Positions 12,998 through 23,489 are shown, numbered from the stretch's first letter. The stretch: DNA of 64,000 nucleotides from Xanthomonas campestris pv. badrii (GCF_012848175.1 NZ_CP051651.1:806001-870000), one strand, 5' to 3'. A program made the numbers and translations. Notes: generated by a model not told the origin, from the letters alone.

Positions 12998-14095
12998 ATG
13001 AACAAGAAAATTCTCACTGCCGCGTTGCTCGGCGGTCTGGCAGTTGCCCAGGCTGCTTCCGCGCAGGAGTTCGATGACCGTTGGTACCTGACCGGTAGCG
13101 CTGGCTTCAACTTCCAGGACAGCGATCGTCTGACCAATGATGCCCCGTTCGTCACCCTGGGCCTGGGCAAGTTCGTCAGCCCGAACTGGTCGATCGACGG
13201 TGAACTGAACTATCAGAACCCGAACTTCGACGACAACCAGGACCAGAACTGGAGCCAGTACGGCATCTCGTTCGACCTGCGTCGCCACTTCATCCAGGAA
13301 GGCCGCGGCTGGAACCCGTACCTGCTGTTCGGCCTGGGCTACCAGCGCTCGGAAGAAGAGTTCGACGCCACCCCGAACCCGGTGTCGCCGGGTCAGCGTA
13401 AGGACGGCAACTTCGCCGCCAAGGCTGGTGTGGGTCTGCAGACCACCTTCGACAAGCGCGTCGCCGTGCGTGCCGAAGTCGCCTACCGCGCCGATTTCGA
13501 CGACCAGAGCGTTGCTGCTCCGCAGGAAGACTGGTTCGGCGACGTGCTGGCTTCGGTCGGCGTCGTGATCCCGCTGGGACCGGCTCCGTCGACCGCTCCG
13601 CCGCCGGCTCCTGCTCCGGTTGCTCCGAGCTGCGCCGATCTGGATGACGACGGTGACGGCGTCAACAACTGCGACGACAAGTGCCCGGCTTCGCAGCCTG
13701 GCCAGACCATCGGTCCGGACGGCTGCCCGGTGCCTGTGTCGATCGACCTGAAGGGCGTGAACTTCGACTTCAACAAGTCGACCCTGCGTCCGGATGCGGT
13801 GTCGATCCTGAGCGAAGCGACCGAGATCCTGAAGCGTTACCCCGACCTGAAGGTCGAGGTTGCCGGTCACACCGACTCGAAGGGTACCGACGCGTACAAC
13901 CAGAAGCTGTCCGAGCGTCGTGCGACCACCGTGTACGACTACCTGACCAAGAACGGCGTCGATGCGTCGCGTCTGGTCGGCCCGATCGGCTACGGCGAGA
14001 GCCGTCCGATTGCTCCGAACACCAACCCGGATGGTTCGGACAATCCGGAAGGCCGTGCGAAGAACCGTCGTACCGAGCTGAACGTCCAGAACTAA
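12998..14095 (+). CDS. OmpA family outer membrane protein with TSP3 calcium-binding linker
   Basis: A 365-residue protein. The signal peptide is residues 1-22 (MNKKILTAAL to ASAQE) and the eight-stranded-type beta barrel is about 25-195. A Pro/Ala linker leads into a thrombospondin type 3-like segment (DLDDDGDGVNNCDDKCP) with paired cysteines. The C-terminal OmpA peptidoglycan-binding domain is at about 245-360 (NFDFNKSTLRPD, GHTDSKGTDAYNQKLSERRA). It anchors the outer membrane to the wall and probably forms a small pore. A strong AAGGAG site lies 8 bases before the ATG, and codon choice looks optimised for high expression. Confidence 0.95.
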   Translation: MNKKILTAALLGGLAVAQAASAQEFDDRWYLTGSAGFNFQDSDRLTNDAPFVTLGLGKFVSPNWSIDGELNYQNPNFDDNQDQNWSQYGISFDLRRHFIQEGRGWNPYLLFGLGYQRSEEEFDATPNPVSPGQRKDGNFAAKAGVGLQTTFDKRVAVRAEVAYRADFDDQSVAAPQEDWFGDVLASVGVVIPLGPAPSTAPPPAPAPVAPSCADLDDDGDGVNNCDDKCPASQPGQTIGPDGCPVPVSIDLKGVNFDFNKSTLRPDAVSILSEATEILKRYPDLKVEVAGHTDSKGTDAYNQKLSERRATTVYDYLTKNGVDASRLVGPIGYGESRPIAPNTNPDGSDNPEGRAKNRRTELNVQN

Positions 14096-14119
14096 TCGGA
14101 CCGCTGGCTTGCTCCATAC

Positions 14120-14144
14120 AAAACCCGGCCTTGTGCCGGGTTTT
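14120..14144 (+). terminator. Rho-independent terminator of the OmpA-family gene
   Basis: A perfect 10-bp stem AAAACCCGGC / GCCGGGTTTT with a 5-base loop starts 24 bases after the stop codon. The symmetrical A and T ends suggest it could act in both directions. Confidence 0.88.
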
Positions 14145-14296
14145 GTCTATGTGTGTTCCGAAAGTCCCCTGATTCCTCGGCGTACAGGCGGCAATGCTGT
14201 CTGGGTTGCCCTCCCGGCACGGTTCTTGTTGAAACAGCGTTCATCGCTGCCTACACTCGCCGCGTCGACACCACACTCTTACTGGAAGAACCAACG

Positions 14297-14809
14297 ATGC
14301 TGCGTACCGCTACGGCAGGACTGCTCTGTCTCGCTCTGATCCCCGCTGCCTACGCCGCTCCGAACTGCGCCGGCAGCACGGTGTCCCAGCCGCTGCCGTT
14401 GCCCGCCACCGTGATTGCGCCGGCCGCCGCCGAGTTCTACACCCGCAGCGTGCAGCTGGGCATGCCGACCGGCGTGCTGGCCCAGCCCTACAGCAGCGAT
14501 CAATCGGTGGACCGCGTGCTGCTGCGCCTGCGCGTGGAAGGCTGCCAGGACGTGGCCAAGGTGATTCCGCCGGGCGGGACCGTCAACCCGAACGATCCGG
14601 CGGCCTACAAGGCCGCCACCGCCTTCGACAACACCCCGTGGCGCTTCGACATGAGCCAGAACGGCAAGCGCATGACGGCCGAAGAATTCGATGCCTGGAT
14701 GAAGGCGCGCGGCGTGCGCGTGGTAAAGGCACGCCCGGTTGCCGGCGCAGCGCCGGCGGCAGCGGCGCCTGCACCGGCGGCCGACGCCAAGCCGGTCGAG
14801 AACAAGTAA
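14297..14809 (+). CDS. Secreted hypothetical protein with Ala/Pro-rich tail
   Basis: A 170-residue protein whose ATG at 14297 begins a clear signal peptide (MLRTATAGLLCLALIPAAYA, residues 1-20). The mature part has two cysteines (NCAGS and VEGCQD) that could form a disulfide. The last 30 residues are an Ala/Pro-rich low-complexity tail ending in PVENK. I do not recognise a named domain. It lies 19 bases before the pseudouridine synthase gene and may share its transcript. A longer in-frame start at 14153 would bury the signal peptide. Confidence 0.75.
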   Translation: MLRTATAGLLCLALIPAAYAAPNCAGSTVSQPLPLPATVIAPAAAEFYTRSVQLGMPTGVLAQPYSSDQSVDRVLLRLRVEGCQDVAKVIPPGGTVNPNDPAAYKAATAFDNTPWRFDMSQNGKRMTAEEFDAWMKARGVRVVKARPVAGAAPAAAAPAPAADAKPVENK

Positions 14810-14828
14810 TCCGCGCGGTCGGGACGGC

Positions 14829-15689
14829 ATGACCCGGCGGCCTCCGCCGGCGACGCCCCGGCCTCGCACGCGTGGCCTGGCACCGCCGGCGCGCGCCGCG
14901 CGCGTGTCCACCGCTGCACCGGGCAACTCCGGGCCGCGGCATGGGCTGGCGCGGGTGCTGTCCAAGCTGGGCGTGTGCTCGCGGACCGAGGCGGCCCGCC
15001 GGATCGCCGATGGGCGGGTCAGCGTCGATGGACGGGTGATCCGCGACCCCGAATTCCCGATCCGCACCCATCAACCGGCGGCCATCGCCATCGATGGCCA
15101 ACCCCTGGCTGGACCTGCGCGGATCTATGTGATGCTCAACAAGCCGCGCGGCGTGGTCACCACGGTGCGCGACGAGCAGGGCAGGGACACCGTATACCGC
15201 TGTTTCGATGGTGCGGGCCTGCCGTGGATCGCGCCGGTCGGGCGCCTGGACAAGGCCAGCGAAGGTCTGCTGCTGTTCAGTAACGACCCGCAGTGGGCGG
15301 CGGCGGTGACCGATCCCGCCAGCGGGCCGGACAAGACCTATCACGTGCAGATCGATTGCCACCCGGACGCCGGGCAGCTGGAGCAGCTGCAGGTCGGGGT
15401 AATCGATCCAGACCCCGACGGTGATGGCGGAGTGCTGCGTGCAAAGCAGGTGCGCCTGCTGCGCGAAGGCGAGCGCAATGCCTGGCTGGAAATCGTGCTG
15501 GACGAAGGCCGTAACCGGCAGATCCGCCGTTTGCTCGCGGCCGTGGACATCGGCGTGCTGCGGCTGGTGCGCGTGGCGATCGGGCCGCTGGCAATCGGCG
15601 AGCTGGACAAAGGCGCCTGGCGGATGCTCAGTGCGGCGGAAGTCCTGGCGCTGACGCCGGCTCGCGCCAGCGCGCCAAACGCGCGCTGA
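14829..15689 (+). CDS. rRNA pseudouridine synthase, RsuA/RluB/RluF family
   Basis: A 286-residue protein. After a basic Pro/Arg-rich tail, an S4 RNA-binding domain (LARVLSKLGVCSRTEAARRI, about residues 40-85) is followed by the catalytic domain. The RsuA-type signature GRLDKASEGLLLFSND carries the nucleophilic Asp, and DEGRNRQIRRLL is near the C-terminus. It converts a uridine of 16S or 23S rRNA to pseudouridine; the target site cannot be decided here. Its 3' end overlaps the convergent HNH gene by 62 bases. Confidence 0.9.
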   Translation: MTRRPPPATPRPRTRGLAPPARAARVSTAAPGNSGPRHGLARVLSKLGVCSRTEAARRIADGRVSVDGRVIRDPEFPIRTHQPAAIAIDGQPLAGPARIYVMLNKPRGVVTTVRDEQGRDTVYRCFDGAGLPWIAPVGRLDKASEGLLLFSNDPQWAAAVTDPASGPDKTYHVQIDCHPDAGQLEQLQVGVIDPDPDGDGGVLRAKQVRLLREGERNAWLEIVLDEGRNRQIRRLLAAVDIGVLRLVRVAIGPLAIGELDKGAWRMLSAAEVLALTPARASAPNAR

Positions 15690-16032
15690 GCAGGGCGCTC
15701 ACCACGTCCACCGCGCGTGCGTCGCCGGCACCGTTGGCGTCATGGCGCCGGCCCTTGGCGTGATTGCAGCCGGCACAGGCCAGCGCCAGATTGCGCGCAT
15801 CGTTGCGCGCATTGCCCACCAGCACGCACAGATCGGCTGCGGCGCGGCGGCCGAACCAGGCCTGCGGCACCACGTGTTCCAGCGTGGTGTGCCCCAGCGG
15901 TTCGCCGTCGAGGCCGATGTACAGGCGGCGACGGCAATGCAGGCAGCGGGTTTCCCAGCTGCCGTCCAGCAACCGGGCCTGGGCATCGGTGCGCGCCGCG
16001 AGCAGCAGCCGTTGGCGCAGCACTGTCCGCAT
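15628..16032 (-). CDS. HNH endonuclease family protein
   Basis: A 134-residue protein starting at ATG 16032, only two bases after the kbl stop codon, so it is probably translated from the kbl transcript. The HNH features are visible: zinc-binding CLHC (about residues 29-32), the LEHVVPQAWFG segment with the catalytic His, NARNDARNLALACAGCNHAKGRR with Asn, His and the second Cys pair. A role in DNA cleavage is inferred from the fold; no methylase or toxin partner is next to it. Its last 62 bases lie antisense to the pseudouridine synthase gene. Confidence 0.8.
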   Translation of the reverse strand: MRTVLRQRLLLAARTDAQARLLDGSWETRCLHCRRRLYIGLDGEPLGHTTLEHVVPQAWFGRRAAADLCVLVGNARNDARNLALACAGCNHAKGRRHDANGAGDARAVDVVSALLSARLARWREPASAPGLPPH

Positions 16033-16034
16033 GC

Positions 16035-17243
16035 TCAGGCCTTGATGACGTCCAGTTCCAGGCCGATCTTGATGAAGGCGTCGATCGCCCGGTCCAGCTG
16101 TTCGCGGGTATGCGCGGCGCTGATCTGGGTACGGATGCGCGCCTGGCCCTTGGGCACCACCGGGAAGAAGAAGCCGATCGCGTAGATGCCTTCCTCCAGC
16201 AGGCGCTCGGCGAACGTCTGCGCCAGCGGTGCGTCGTAGAGCATCACCGGGCTGATCGGGTGCACGCCGGGCTTGAGGTCGAAGCCGGCGGCGGTCATGC
16301 GTTCGCGGAAGTAGCGGGTGTTGTCCACCAGCTGCGTGCGCAGCTCGCCGGCCGCGTCCAGCATCTGGAAGGCCTTGATGCCGGCAGCCACCACGTGCGG
16401 CGGCAACGAATTGGAGAACAGGTAGGGGCGCGAACGCTGGCGCAGCAGTTCGATCACCTCGCGCCTGGCGGTGGTGAAGCCGCCCAGTGCGCCGCCCATG
16501 GCCTTGCCCAGCGTGCCGGTGAAGATGTCGATCTGGTCCAGCACGCCCTTGACCTCGGCCGAGCCGCGACCGGTGGCGCCCAGGAAGCCGGTGGCATGGC
16601 ATTCGTCGATATGCACCAGCGCGTTGTACTTGCGGGCCAGGGCAGTGATCTGGTCCAGCGGCGCGATGAAGCCGTCCATCGAGAACACGCCGTCGCTGGT
16701 GATCAGCTTGGTCTTGCAGCCGGCCGCATCGGCGGCCTGCAGCTGCGCCTCCAGGTCGGCCATGTCGCAGTTGGCGTAGCGGAAGCGCTTGGCCTTGCAC
16801 AGGCGCACGCCGTCGATGATGGAGGCGTGGTTGAGCGCATCGGAAATGATCGCATCGTGCTCACCGAGCAGTGGTTCGAACAGGCCGCCGTTGGCGTCGA
16901 AGCAGGCGGCATAGAGGATGGTGTCCTCGGTGCCGAAGAACGCGGCGATGGTGCGCTCGAGCTGCTTGTGCAGGTCCTGGGTGCCGCAGATGAAGCGCAC
17001 CGATGCCATGCCGAAGCCGTGGCTGTCCAGCGCATCCTTGGCGGCCTGGATGATGTCCGGATGGTCGGCCAGGCCAAGATAGTTGTTTGCGCAGAAGTTC
17101 AGCACGCTGCGGCCATCGGCCAGCGTGATCTGTGCCGACTGCGGGCCGGTGATGATGCGCTCGGACTTGAACAGGCCCTGGGACTGGATGGCATCCAGTT
17201 CGGCGGCGTAGTGGGCGGTGAGCGCGGCAGGCGGACGGGTCAT
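16035..17243 (-). CDS. kbl: Glycine C-acetyltransferase (2-amino-3-ketobutyrate CoA ligase)
   Basis: A 402-residue PLP enzyme of the alpha-oxoamine synthase family (E. coli Kbl is 398). [23 protein letters not shown] and [18 protein letters not shown] are at the N-terminal half. The [12 protein letters not shown] loop carries the PLP-contacting Asp and His, and [15 protein letters not shown] holds the Schiff-base Lys. It cleaves 2-amino-3-ketobutyrate with CoA to glycine and acetyl-CoA, the second step of threonine breakdown. Its usual partner tdh is 5.2 kb away at 22455-23489. The start at 17243 fits the family; an in-frame ATG at 17273 is less likely. Confidence 0.95.
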   Translation of the reverse strand: MTRPPAALTAHYAAELDAIQSQGLFKSERIITGPQSAQITLADGRSVLNFCANNYLGLADHPDIIQAAKDALDSHGFGMASVRFICGTQDLHKQLERTIAAFFGTEDTILYAACFDANGGLFEPLLGEHDAIISDALNHASIIDGVRLCKAKRFRYANCDMADLEAQLQAADAAGCKTKLITSDGVFSMDGFIAPLDQITALARKYNALVHIDECHATGFLGATGRGSAEVKGVLDQIDIFTGTLGKAMGGALGGFTTARREVIELLRQRSRPYLFSNSLPPHVVAAGIKAFQMLDAAGELRTQLVDNTRYFRERMTAAGFDLKPGVHPISPVMLYDAPLAQTFAERLLEEGIYAIGFFFPVVPKGQARIRTQISAAHTREQLDRAIDAFIKIGLELDVIKA

Positions 17244-17413
17244 GGCGGTCGCAGTGGCAAGGAAGAAGCGCAATCTTAACGATCACCATGGCATACCACT
17301 ACGTCATGCAAAATCGGCATAAGCAGTGGCGTGGATGTCATTTCACCGCCCGCGTGACGCTGCGCAGCATGGCATGCTTGCTGTTCAGCTGTGCCCCCGG
17401 CCAGGAGATCGTT

Positions 17414-18430
17414 GTGATACACCCCCGCTTTCGTTTTGTTTCCCTCGTATGCATCTTGCTGGCCCTGGCCGGCCCGGCAGGCGCACGCGACATCGGTTTG
17501 CTCAATGTGAGCTACGACCCCACCCGCGAGTTCTACCGCGATTTCAACACTGCATTCGCGGCGCAGTGGAAGCGGCAGCACCCGCAGGACACGGTCACGG
17601 TGGAGACCTCGCACGGTGGGTCCGGCAAGCAGGCGCGCGCGGTCATCGACGGCATCGAGGCGGATGTGGTGACCCTGGCGCTGGCCTACGACGTGGATGC
17701 GATCGCGCAGAAGGCCAAGCTGATCGACAGCGATTGGGAAAAGCGGCTGCCGGACAACAGCGCGCCGTACACCTCCACCATCGTGTTCCTGGTCCGCAAG
17801 GGCAACCCGAAGAACATCAAGGACTGGCCTGACCTGCTGCGCTCGGGCGTGGCGGTGGTGACGCCCAACCCGAAGACCTCCGGTGGCGCGCGCTGGAATT
17901 ATCTGGCTGCCTGGGCGTACGCGGATCACATCTTCAAGGGCGACCGCGAGCGCATCCTGCGTTACATGCAGGCGCTGTTCCGCAACGTGCCGGTGCTCGA
18001 CACCGGTGCGCGCGGTGCGACCACCACCTTCGTCCAGCGTGGCATCGGCGACGTGCTGCTGGCCTGGGAAAACGAGGCGCTGCTGGCGCGCGAGGAGCTG
18101 GGCAAGGACAAGTTCGAGATCGTGGTGCCCAAATTGTCGATCCTGGCCGAGCCGTCGGTGGCGCTGGTGGACAAGAACGTCGACAGGCACGGCACCCGCG
18201 AGGTGGCAGAGGCCTATCTGCGCTACCTGTATGCGCCGGAGGGACAGAAGCTGGCGGCCAGGCACTTCTATCGCCCGCGCCATCCGGAGTTTGCCGATCC
18301 GGCCGACATGGCGCGCTTTCCGGACATCAAGCTGGTGACGATCCAGCAGGCGTTCGGATCCTGGGACAAGGCGCAGCAGGAACACTTCGCCGACGGCGGC
18401 CTGTTCGACCAGATCCAGGCCAGGAAGTAG
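17414..18430 (+). CDS. sbp: Sulfate/thiosulfate ABC transporter periplasmic binding protein
   Basis: A 338-residue protein. I choose the GTG at 17414, with AGGAG 6 bases upstream, because it begins a proper signal peptide (about residues 1-24, ending GPAGA). An in-frame frame extends up to 17288 but would put 42 extra residues before the signal. The family motifs [41 protein letters not shown] and [19 protein letters not shown] are all present and contact sulfate. It delivers sulfate to CysTWA. The gene opens a four-gene operon. Confidence 0.95.
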   Translation: MIHPRFRFVSLVCILLALAGPAGARDIGLLNVSYDPTREFYRDFNTAFAAQWKRQHPQDTVTVETSHGGSGKQARAVIDGIEADVVTLALAYDVDAIAQKAKLIDSDWEKRLPDNSAPYTSTIVFLVRKGNPKNIKDWPDLLRSGVAVVTPNPKTSGGARWNYLAAWAYADHIFKGDRERILRYMQALFRNVPVLDTGARGATTTFVQRGIGDVLLAWENEALLAREELGKDKFEIVVPKLSILAEPSVALVDKNVDRHGTREVAEAYLRYLYAPEGQKLAARHFYRPRHPEFADPADMARFPDIKLVTIQQAFGSWDKAQQEHFADGGLFDQIQARK

Positions 18431-18432
18431 GC

Positions 18433-19296
18433 ATGCAGACCTCGGTTGCACCCCGGGCGGTGTCGCCAGCGCGCCGCCGCCGCGTGATGCCGGGGCTGGG
18501 CCTGAGTCTGGGCATCACCCTGACCTGGCTCGGCCTGATCGTGCTGATTCCGTTGCTGGGCATCTTCATCAAGACCAGCGGCTTGGGTTGGGACGGGTTG
18601 TGGAAGGTCTGGAGCGAACCGCGCGTGCTGGCGGCGTTGCGGCTCAGCTTCGGCACCGCCCTGGCGGCAGGCGCGTTCAATGCGTTGATGGGCACCTGGG
18701 TGGCCTGGGTGTTCGTGCGCTATCGCTTTCCCGGCAAGCGCTTCTTCGATGCGGTGATCGACCTGCCGTTCGCGCTGCCCACCGCAGTGGCCGGCATCGC
18801 GCTGACCGCGTTGTATGGCGGCAACGGCTGGATCGGGCGCTGGCTGGAGGCGGCCGGGATCACGGTGGCCTATACCCAGCTCGGCATCGTGATCGCGCTG
18901 GTGTTCGTGGGCCTGCCATTCGTGGTGCGGGTGGTGCAGCCGGTCCTGGCCGAGAGTGACCGTGAAATGGAGGCTGCCGCCGCCACGCTGGGCGCCTCGC
19001 GCTGGCAGACGGTCTGGCGGGTGGTATTGCCGGGGCTGTGGCCGGCGGTGCTGACGGGGTTTGCGCTGGCCTTCGCACGCGGGGTGGGGGAGTACGGGTC
19101 GGTGATCTTCATTGCCGGCAACCTGCCCAACTCCACCGAGATCGCTCCGCTGCTGATCACCATCCGGCTGGAAGAGTTCGACTATGCCGGCGCCACCGCG
19201 ATCGCCGCGGCGATGCTGTTGCTGTCGCTGGTGATCCTGCTGGTGGTCAACACGTTGCAGGCACGCCTGTTGCGCTATCAACGGAGGCCGGCATGA
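18433..19296 (+). CDS. cysT: Sulfate ABC transporter permease CysT (CysU)
   Basis: A 287-residue inner membrane permease with about six transmembrane segments and the EAA loop [20 protein letters not shown] that contacts the ATPase. Signature segments [15 protein letters not shown] and [16 protein letters not shown] are typical of sulfate and molybdate permeases. It starts 2 bases after sbp and its stop overlaps the cysW start as ATGA, so the operon is translationally coupled. Confidence 0.95.
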   Translation: MQTSVAPRAVSPARRRRVMPGLGLSLGITLTWLGLIVLIPLLGIFIKTSGLGWDGLWKVWSEPRVLAALRLSFGTALAAGAFNALMGTWVAWVFVRYRFPGKRFFDAVIDLPFALPTAVAGIALTALYGGNGWIGRWLEAAGITVAYTQLGIVIALVFVGLPFVVRVVQPVLAESDREMEAAAATLGASRWQTVWRVVLPGLWPAVLTGFALAFARGVGEYGSVIFIAGNLPNSTEIAPLLITIRLEEFDYAGATAIAAAMLLLSLVILLVVNTLQARLLRYQRRPA

Positions 19297-20246
19297 CCGA
19301 TGCTGTTTCCTCGTTGCCCTCGATGCTGCAGACCCGTGCGATGACCGAGCAGGCGCGCCGCATCACCGATTCGGCCACCAACGAGCCGCGCTGGGTGCAG
19401 TGGCTGATGATCCTGGGCGCGCTGGGATTTCTGCTGGCATTCTTGTTGCTGCCGCTGGTGCTGGTCTTCGCCGAAGCACTGCGTGGCGGCTGGGAGACCT
19501 TCCTGCGCGCGGTGGTCGACCCGGATGCGCTGTCGGCGATCAAGCTGACGCTGCTGGTGACGGCTTGCGTGCTGCCGTTGAACCTGGTCTTCGGCGTGGC
19601 CGCTGCCTGGGCGGTGAGCAAGCACCAGTTTCGCGGCAAGCGCCTGCTGGTCAGCCTGATCGACCTGCCGTTTTCGGTGTCGCCGGTGGTGGCGGGGCTG
19701 ATCTTCGTGCTGATCTTCGGACGCAATGGCTGGGCCTGGCCATTGATCGACGAAGGCTGGCATGTGCAGCTGCCACTGCTGGGCGAGACGCTGATCCAGT
19801 TGCCACGCATCGTGTTCGCGTTGCCGGGCATCGTACTGGCCACCACCTTTGTCACCTTCCCGTTCATCGCGCGCGAACTGATGCCGCTGATGGAGCAGCA
19901 GGGCAGCGACGAGGAATTGGCCGCGCTGAGCCTGGGCGCCAATGGCTGGCAGATGTTCTGGCGGGTGACGCTGCCCAATATCCGCTGGGGCCTGCTGTAT
20001 GGCGTGCTGTTGTGCGCGGCACGGGCAATGGGCGAGTTCGGCGCGGTGTCGGTGGTGTCCGGGCATATCCGCGGGCGCACCAATACGCTGCCGCTGCATG
20101 TGGAAATTCTCTACAACGAATACGCCTACAGCGCAGCATTCGCGTGTGCCTCGCTGCTGGCATTGACCGCGCTGCTGACGCTGGCGCTGAAGACGTACCT
20201 GGAATGGCGGCACGGCGATTCGCTGGCCGCCAACCACCGCCACTGA
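19293..20246 (+). CDS. cysW: Sulfate ABC transporter permease CysW
   Basis: A 317-residue permease starting at ATG 19293, overlapping the cysT stop by four bases. Six transmembrane segments follow a cytoplasmic N-terminus of about 35 residues. Family segments are [20 protein letters not shown], the EAA loop [20 protein letters not shown] and [17 protein letters not shown]. It pairs with CysT to form the sulfate channel. Internal ATGs at residues 11 and 16 are alternative starts. Confidence 0.95.
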   Translation: MTDAVSSLPSMLQTRAMTEQARRITDSATNEPRWVQWLMILGALGFLLAFLLLPLVLVFAEALRGGWETFLRAVVDPDALSAIKLTLLVTACVLPLNLVFGVAAAWAVSKHQFRGKRLLVSLIDLPFSVSPVVAGLIFVLIFGRNGWAWPLIDEGWHVQLPLLGETLIQLPRIVFALPGIVLATTFVTFPFIARELMPLMEQQGSDEELAALSLGANGWQMFWRVTLPNIRWGLLYGVLLCAARAMGEFGAVSVVSGHIRGRTNTLPLHVEILYNEYAYSAAFACASLLALTALLTLALKTYLEWRHGDSLAANHRH

Positions 20247-20253
20247 GGTCACC

Positions 20254-21285
20254 ATGGGCATCCGTATCCACCGCCTGCGCAAGCAGTTCGAGAGTTTCAC
20301 CGCACTGGACGACATCAGCCTGGACGTGCGCCAGGGCGAGCTGCTGGCGTTGCTGGGGCCGTCCGGGTCGGGCAAGACCACCTTGTTGCGGATCATGGCC
20401 GGGCTGGAGCACGCCGATGCTGGGCAGGTGCTGTTCGGCGACGAGGACGCCACCGGCATGAGCGTGCAATCGCGCCGGGTCGGCTTCGTGTTCCAGCACT
20501 ACGCGCTGTTCAAGCACATGGATGTGTTCGAGAACATCGCCTTCGGGCTGCGGGTGCGGCGCGGCAACGCGCGCTGGGCCGAAGCGCGCATCCGTGCGCG
20601 GGTGGAAGAGCTACTGGCGCTGGTGCAGCTGCAGGGGCTGGAGCAGCGGTATCCCACCCAGCTGTCCGGCGGCCAGCGGCAGCGCGTGGCGCTGGCGCGG
20701 GCGCTGGCGATCGAACCGCGCGTGCTGTTGCTGGACGAACCCTTCGGCGCGCTGGATGCGCAGGTGCGCCGCGACCTGCGGCGCTGGCTGCGTGAGTTGC
20801 ACGAGCGCACCGGCCTGACCACGGTGTTCGTGACCCATGACCAGGAGGAAGCACTGGAGCTTGCCGACCGGGTTGCCATCCTCAACCGTGGTCGCATCGA
20901 ACAGCTCGACACCCCGGCGGTGATCTACGACACCCCGGCCTCGCCGTTCGTGTATTCCTTCGTAGGGGCGGTGAACCGCATTCCTGGCGTTCTGGAGCAG
21001 GGGCAGATCCAGGTGGCCGGTCATGCGCTGCCGCTGGCCAATGCCACGTTGGCTGCGGGGCCGGTCGAGGTGTATGTGCGGCCGGAAGATCTGGTGCCCG
21101 ACGAAGCCGGCTGGCCGGCGACGGTGGCATGGTCGCAGCGTAGCGGGGCGCGCCTGCGTTTGCGCGCAACACTGGAGCCGGCGGGCAATGAAGTGGAAGT
21201 GGAGCTGCCGGCCTCGGCCGGTAGTTTTCAGCCAGGCCAGCAATTACGACTGGCAGCGCGGCAATACGGGGTGTTCCCCGCGTAA
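20254..21285 (+). CDS. cysA: Sulfate/thiosulfate import ATP-binding protein
   Basis: A 343-residue ABC ATPase: Walker [12 protein letters not shown] (about residues 35-45), Q-loop [11 protein letters not shown], signature [15 protein letters not shown], Walker [15 protein letters not shown] and H-loop [13 protein letters not shown]-terminal TOBE-like domain (VYVRPEDLV) completes the CysA architecture. It powers sulfate import and is the last gene of sbp-cysT-cysW-cysA, 7 bases after cysW. Confidence 0.96.
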   Translation: MGIRIHRLRKQFESFTALDDISLDVRQGELLALLGPSGSGKTTLLRIMAGLEHADAGQVLFGDEDATGMSVQSRRVGFVFQHYALFKHMDVFENIAFGLRVRRGNARWAEARIRARVEELLALVQLQGLEQRYPTQLSGGQRQRVALARALAIEPRVLLLDEPFGALDAQVRRDLRRWLRELHERTGLTTVFVTHDQEEALELADRVAILNRGRIEQLDTPAVIYDTPASPFVYSFVGAVNRIPGVLEQGQIQVAGHALPLANATLAAGPVEVYVRPEDLVPDEAGWPATVAWSQRSGARLRLRATLEPAGNEVEVELPASAGSFQPGQQLRLAARQYGVFPA

Positions 21286-21578
21286 GTCAGCGCCTGCATC
21301 GCTGGCGGGGATGGGCCAGCTGGAATGAGGGGGATTGCAAGGCGCGCCTTTGCCTTGGCTGTGACCCATCCCGAATGCCCAATCTCCAATCGCGGACGTC
21401 AAGATTCGGTGCGTCTGGTCGATGAGACCGGCACCGGATCGGCGGAACGGCTACCACGTGTGTGCGCTGGGTCGAGCGAGCGCGAGGTTTGTGTTGCGCT
21501 GCAACGACAGTTCGACTAAGAAGTCATTGCAGCACTCGCTTCGCGCCATCCGCCGCCCATCGCTCCAGGAGAAGCCCC

Positions 21579-22295
21579 ATGAAGCCGTCCTCGCTCGCTT
21601 GTTGTCTGTCGTTGCTGCTGTTGTGTGTCGCGCCATTGGCACAGGCACAAGATGAAGACGCGCCCGCCTCGCCGCTCAGTGGCACGTTTGCGCTGACCAG
21701 CGACTACCTGTTCCGCGGTATCTCGCAGACCAACGAAGAGCCGGCGTTTCAGGCCGGGCTGACCTACAAACTGCCGTATGGCTTCTATGTCGGCACCTGG
21801 GGGTCCAATGTCGATTTCGGCGCGGGCGATCCGGACTGGGAAGTGGACGGCTTTGTCGGCTACAACACCGACCTGAGCACCAATTTCAATCTCGACGTGA
21901 TGGTGAACCGTTATCACTACCTGGGTGCGGGCGCGTCCAACTACGCCGAGTTGATCACCAAGACCACCTTCCTGAAGACCTACAGCCTGACCCTTGCCTA
22001 CACCAACGATCTGTACGGCACCGATACCGACGGGTACTACTACGCGCTGGACGCCAACTGGACGTTGCCGTACGACTTCACTTTCGGCGCGCATGCCGGG
22101 CACAGCGTCTACACCTCGTCGCTGAGCCAGGTCGATCACGACTACAACGATTTCGGTGTCAACGTAGGCAGGACCTTCGGCCCGTTGGGCCTGAGCGTGG
22201 GCTATTACGACACCAGTGAAGCGGCCGAATTCGGCTTCGGGCGACAGAATTCGCAGAACCATCTGGTGGCGACGGCGACGGTCACCTGGCCGTGA
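21579..22295 (+). CDS. TorF-family putative porin / outer membrane beta-barrel protein
   Basis: A 238-residue protein from ATG 21579, preceded by CAGGAGAA. The signal peptide is residues 1-24 (ending AQAQD). The mature part is rich in aromatic residues in alternating patterns, and ALTSDYLFRGISQTNEEPAFQAG is the hallmark of the TorF/TIGR02001 family of small outer membrane barrels. The chain ends in a TATVTWP strand rather than Phe. Function is unknown. Its position between the sulfate operon and tdh does not show a link, because about 290 bases separate it from cysA. Confidence 0.85.
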   Translation: MKPSSLACCLSLLLLCVAPLAQAQDEDAPASPLSGTFALTSDYLFRGISQTNEEPAFQAGLTYKLPYGFYVGTWGSNVDFGAGDPDWEVDGFVGYNTDLSTNFNLDVMVNRYHYLGAGASNYAELITKTTFLKTYSLTLAYTNDLYGTDTDGYYYALDANWTLPYDFTFGAHAGHSVYTSSLSQVDHDYNDFGVNVGRTFGPLGLSVGYYDTSEAAEFGFGRQNSQNHLVATATVTWP

Positions 22296-22406
22296 GTGCG
22301 ATGGGCTGAAGCGACGCTCACACCTTTGCTGCGTCGCCGTGCGTAGCGAAGCGTTGCGCGCAGCATCTTCGGTCCCTGCATCCAGGTGACGTCAGGAAAT
22401 GGACAT

Positions 22407-22434
22407 GCAAAAGGCGCCTCGCGGCGCCTTTTGC
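22407..22434. terminator. Bidirectional terminator between the TorF-family gene and tdh
   Basis: A perfect 12-bp inverted repeat, GCAAAAGGCGCC / GGCGCCTTTTGC, with a 4-base loop sits between two convergent genes. The A run and T run on either arm allow termination of both transcripts. Confidence 0.88.
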
Positions 22435-22454
22435 GTATCGGCTGGATCGGTCGA

Positions 22455-23489
22455 TCAGTTCCAGCTCAAGACGACCTTGCCGGCCTTGCCTTCTTCCATC
22501 AGGTCGAAGCCCTTCTGGAAATCGTCGATCGGCAGCTGGTGGGTCAGCACCTTCTGCAGCGGGAAGCCCGACAGCACCAGCTGGGTCATCTTGTACCAGG
22601 TCTCGTACATCTTGCGGCCATAGATGCCTTGCACGGTGAGGCCCTTGAAGATGATCTTGTCCCAGTCGCAGCCGGCCCCGCGCGGCATGATGCCGAGCAT
22701 GGCGATCTTGCCGCCGTGGTACATGCAATCGAGCATGTCGTTGAACGCGCGCGGGTTGCCGCTCATCTCCAGGCCCACGTCGAAGCCTTCCATGTGCAGG
22801 TCCTTCATTACCTCTTTCAGCGAGGTGTTGGCGACGTTGACCACGCGGGTGGCACCCATGTCGGCGGCCAGCTTGAGACGGAAATCGTTGACGTCGGTGA
22901 CCACCACGTTGCGCGCACCGATGTGCTTGCAGATGCCCGCCGCAATGATGCCGATCGGGCCGGCGCCGGTGATCAGCACGTCTTCGCCGATGACGTCGAA
23001 TTCCAGCGCGCAATGCGCGGCGTTGCCGTAGGGGTCGAAGAATGCCGCCAGCTCGGAAGGGATCTGGTCCGGGATCGGCCACAGGTTGGAGGCGGGCATC
23101 ACCATGTATTCGGCGAAGGCGCCGTTGACGTTGACGCCGATGCCCACCGTGTTGGGGCACAGGTGCGGGCGGCCACCACGGCAGTTGCGGCAATGGCCGC
23201 AGACGATATGGCCTTCGGCCGAGACGCGCTGGCCGACCTGGTAGCCGGTCACCGCCGAACCGAGCTCGGCTACGCGGCCGACGAACTCATGGCCGATGGT
23301 CAGGCCGGGGGTGATGGTGCGCTGGCTCCACTCGTCCCACAGGTAGATGTGCAGGTCGGTGCCGCAGATGGCGGTTTTTTCGAGCTTGATCAGCACCTCG
23401 TTGGGGCCGGGGGTGGGAACCGGCACCTGCTCCATCCAGATGCCTTTTCCCGCGTCGCGCTTGACCAGCGCCTTCATCGTCTGCGCCAT
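22455..23489 (-). CDS. tdh: L-threonine 3-dehydrogenase
   Basis: A 344-residue zinc-dependent medium-chain dehydrogenase (E. coli Tdh 341). The catalytic zinc site begins [17 protein letters not shown], with GHEFVG following. The structural zinc cysteines lie in [15 protein letters not shown]. The NAD-binding motif is [18 protein letters not shown]. It oxidises threonine to 2-amino-3-ketobutyrate for Kbl. The ATG at 23489 starts MAQTMKAL; the ATG four codons later is also possible. Unlike in E. coli it is not adjacent to kbl. Confidence 0.96.
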   Translation of the reverse strand: MAQTMKALVKRDAGKGIWMEQVPVPTPGPNEVLIKLEKTAICGTDLHIYLWDEWSQRTITPGLTIGHEFVGRVAELGSAVTGYQVGQRVSAEGHIVCGHCRNCRGGRPHLCPNTVGIGVNVNGAFAEYMVMPASNLWPIPDQIPSELAAFFDPYGNAAHCALEFDVIGEDVLITGAGPIGIIAAGICKHIGARNVVVTDVNDFRLKLAADMGATRVVNVANTSLKEVMKDLHMEGFDVGLEMSGNPRAFNDMLDCMYHGGKIAMLGIMPRGAGCDWDKIIFKGLTVQGIYGRKMYETWYKMTQLVLSGFPLQKVLTHQLPIDDFQKGFDLMEEGKAGKVVLSWN

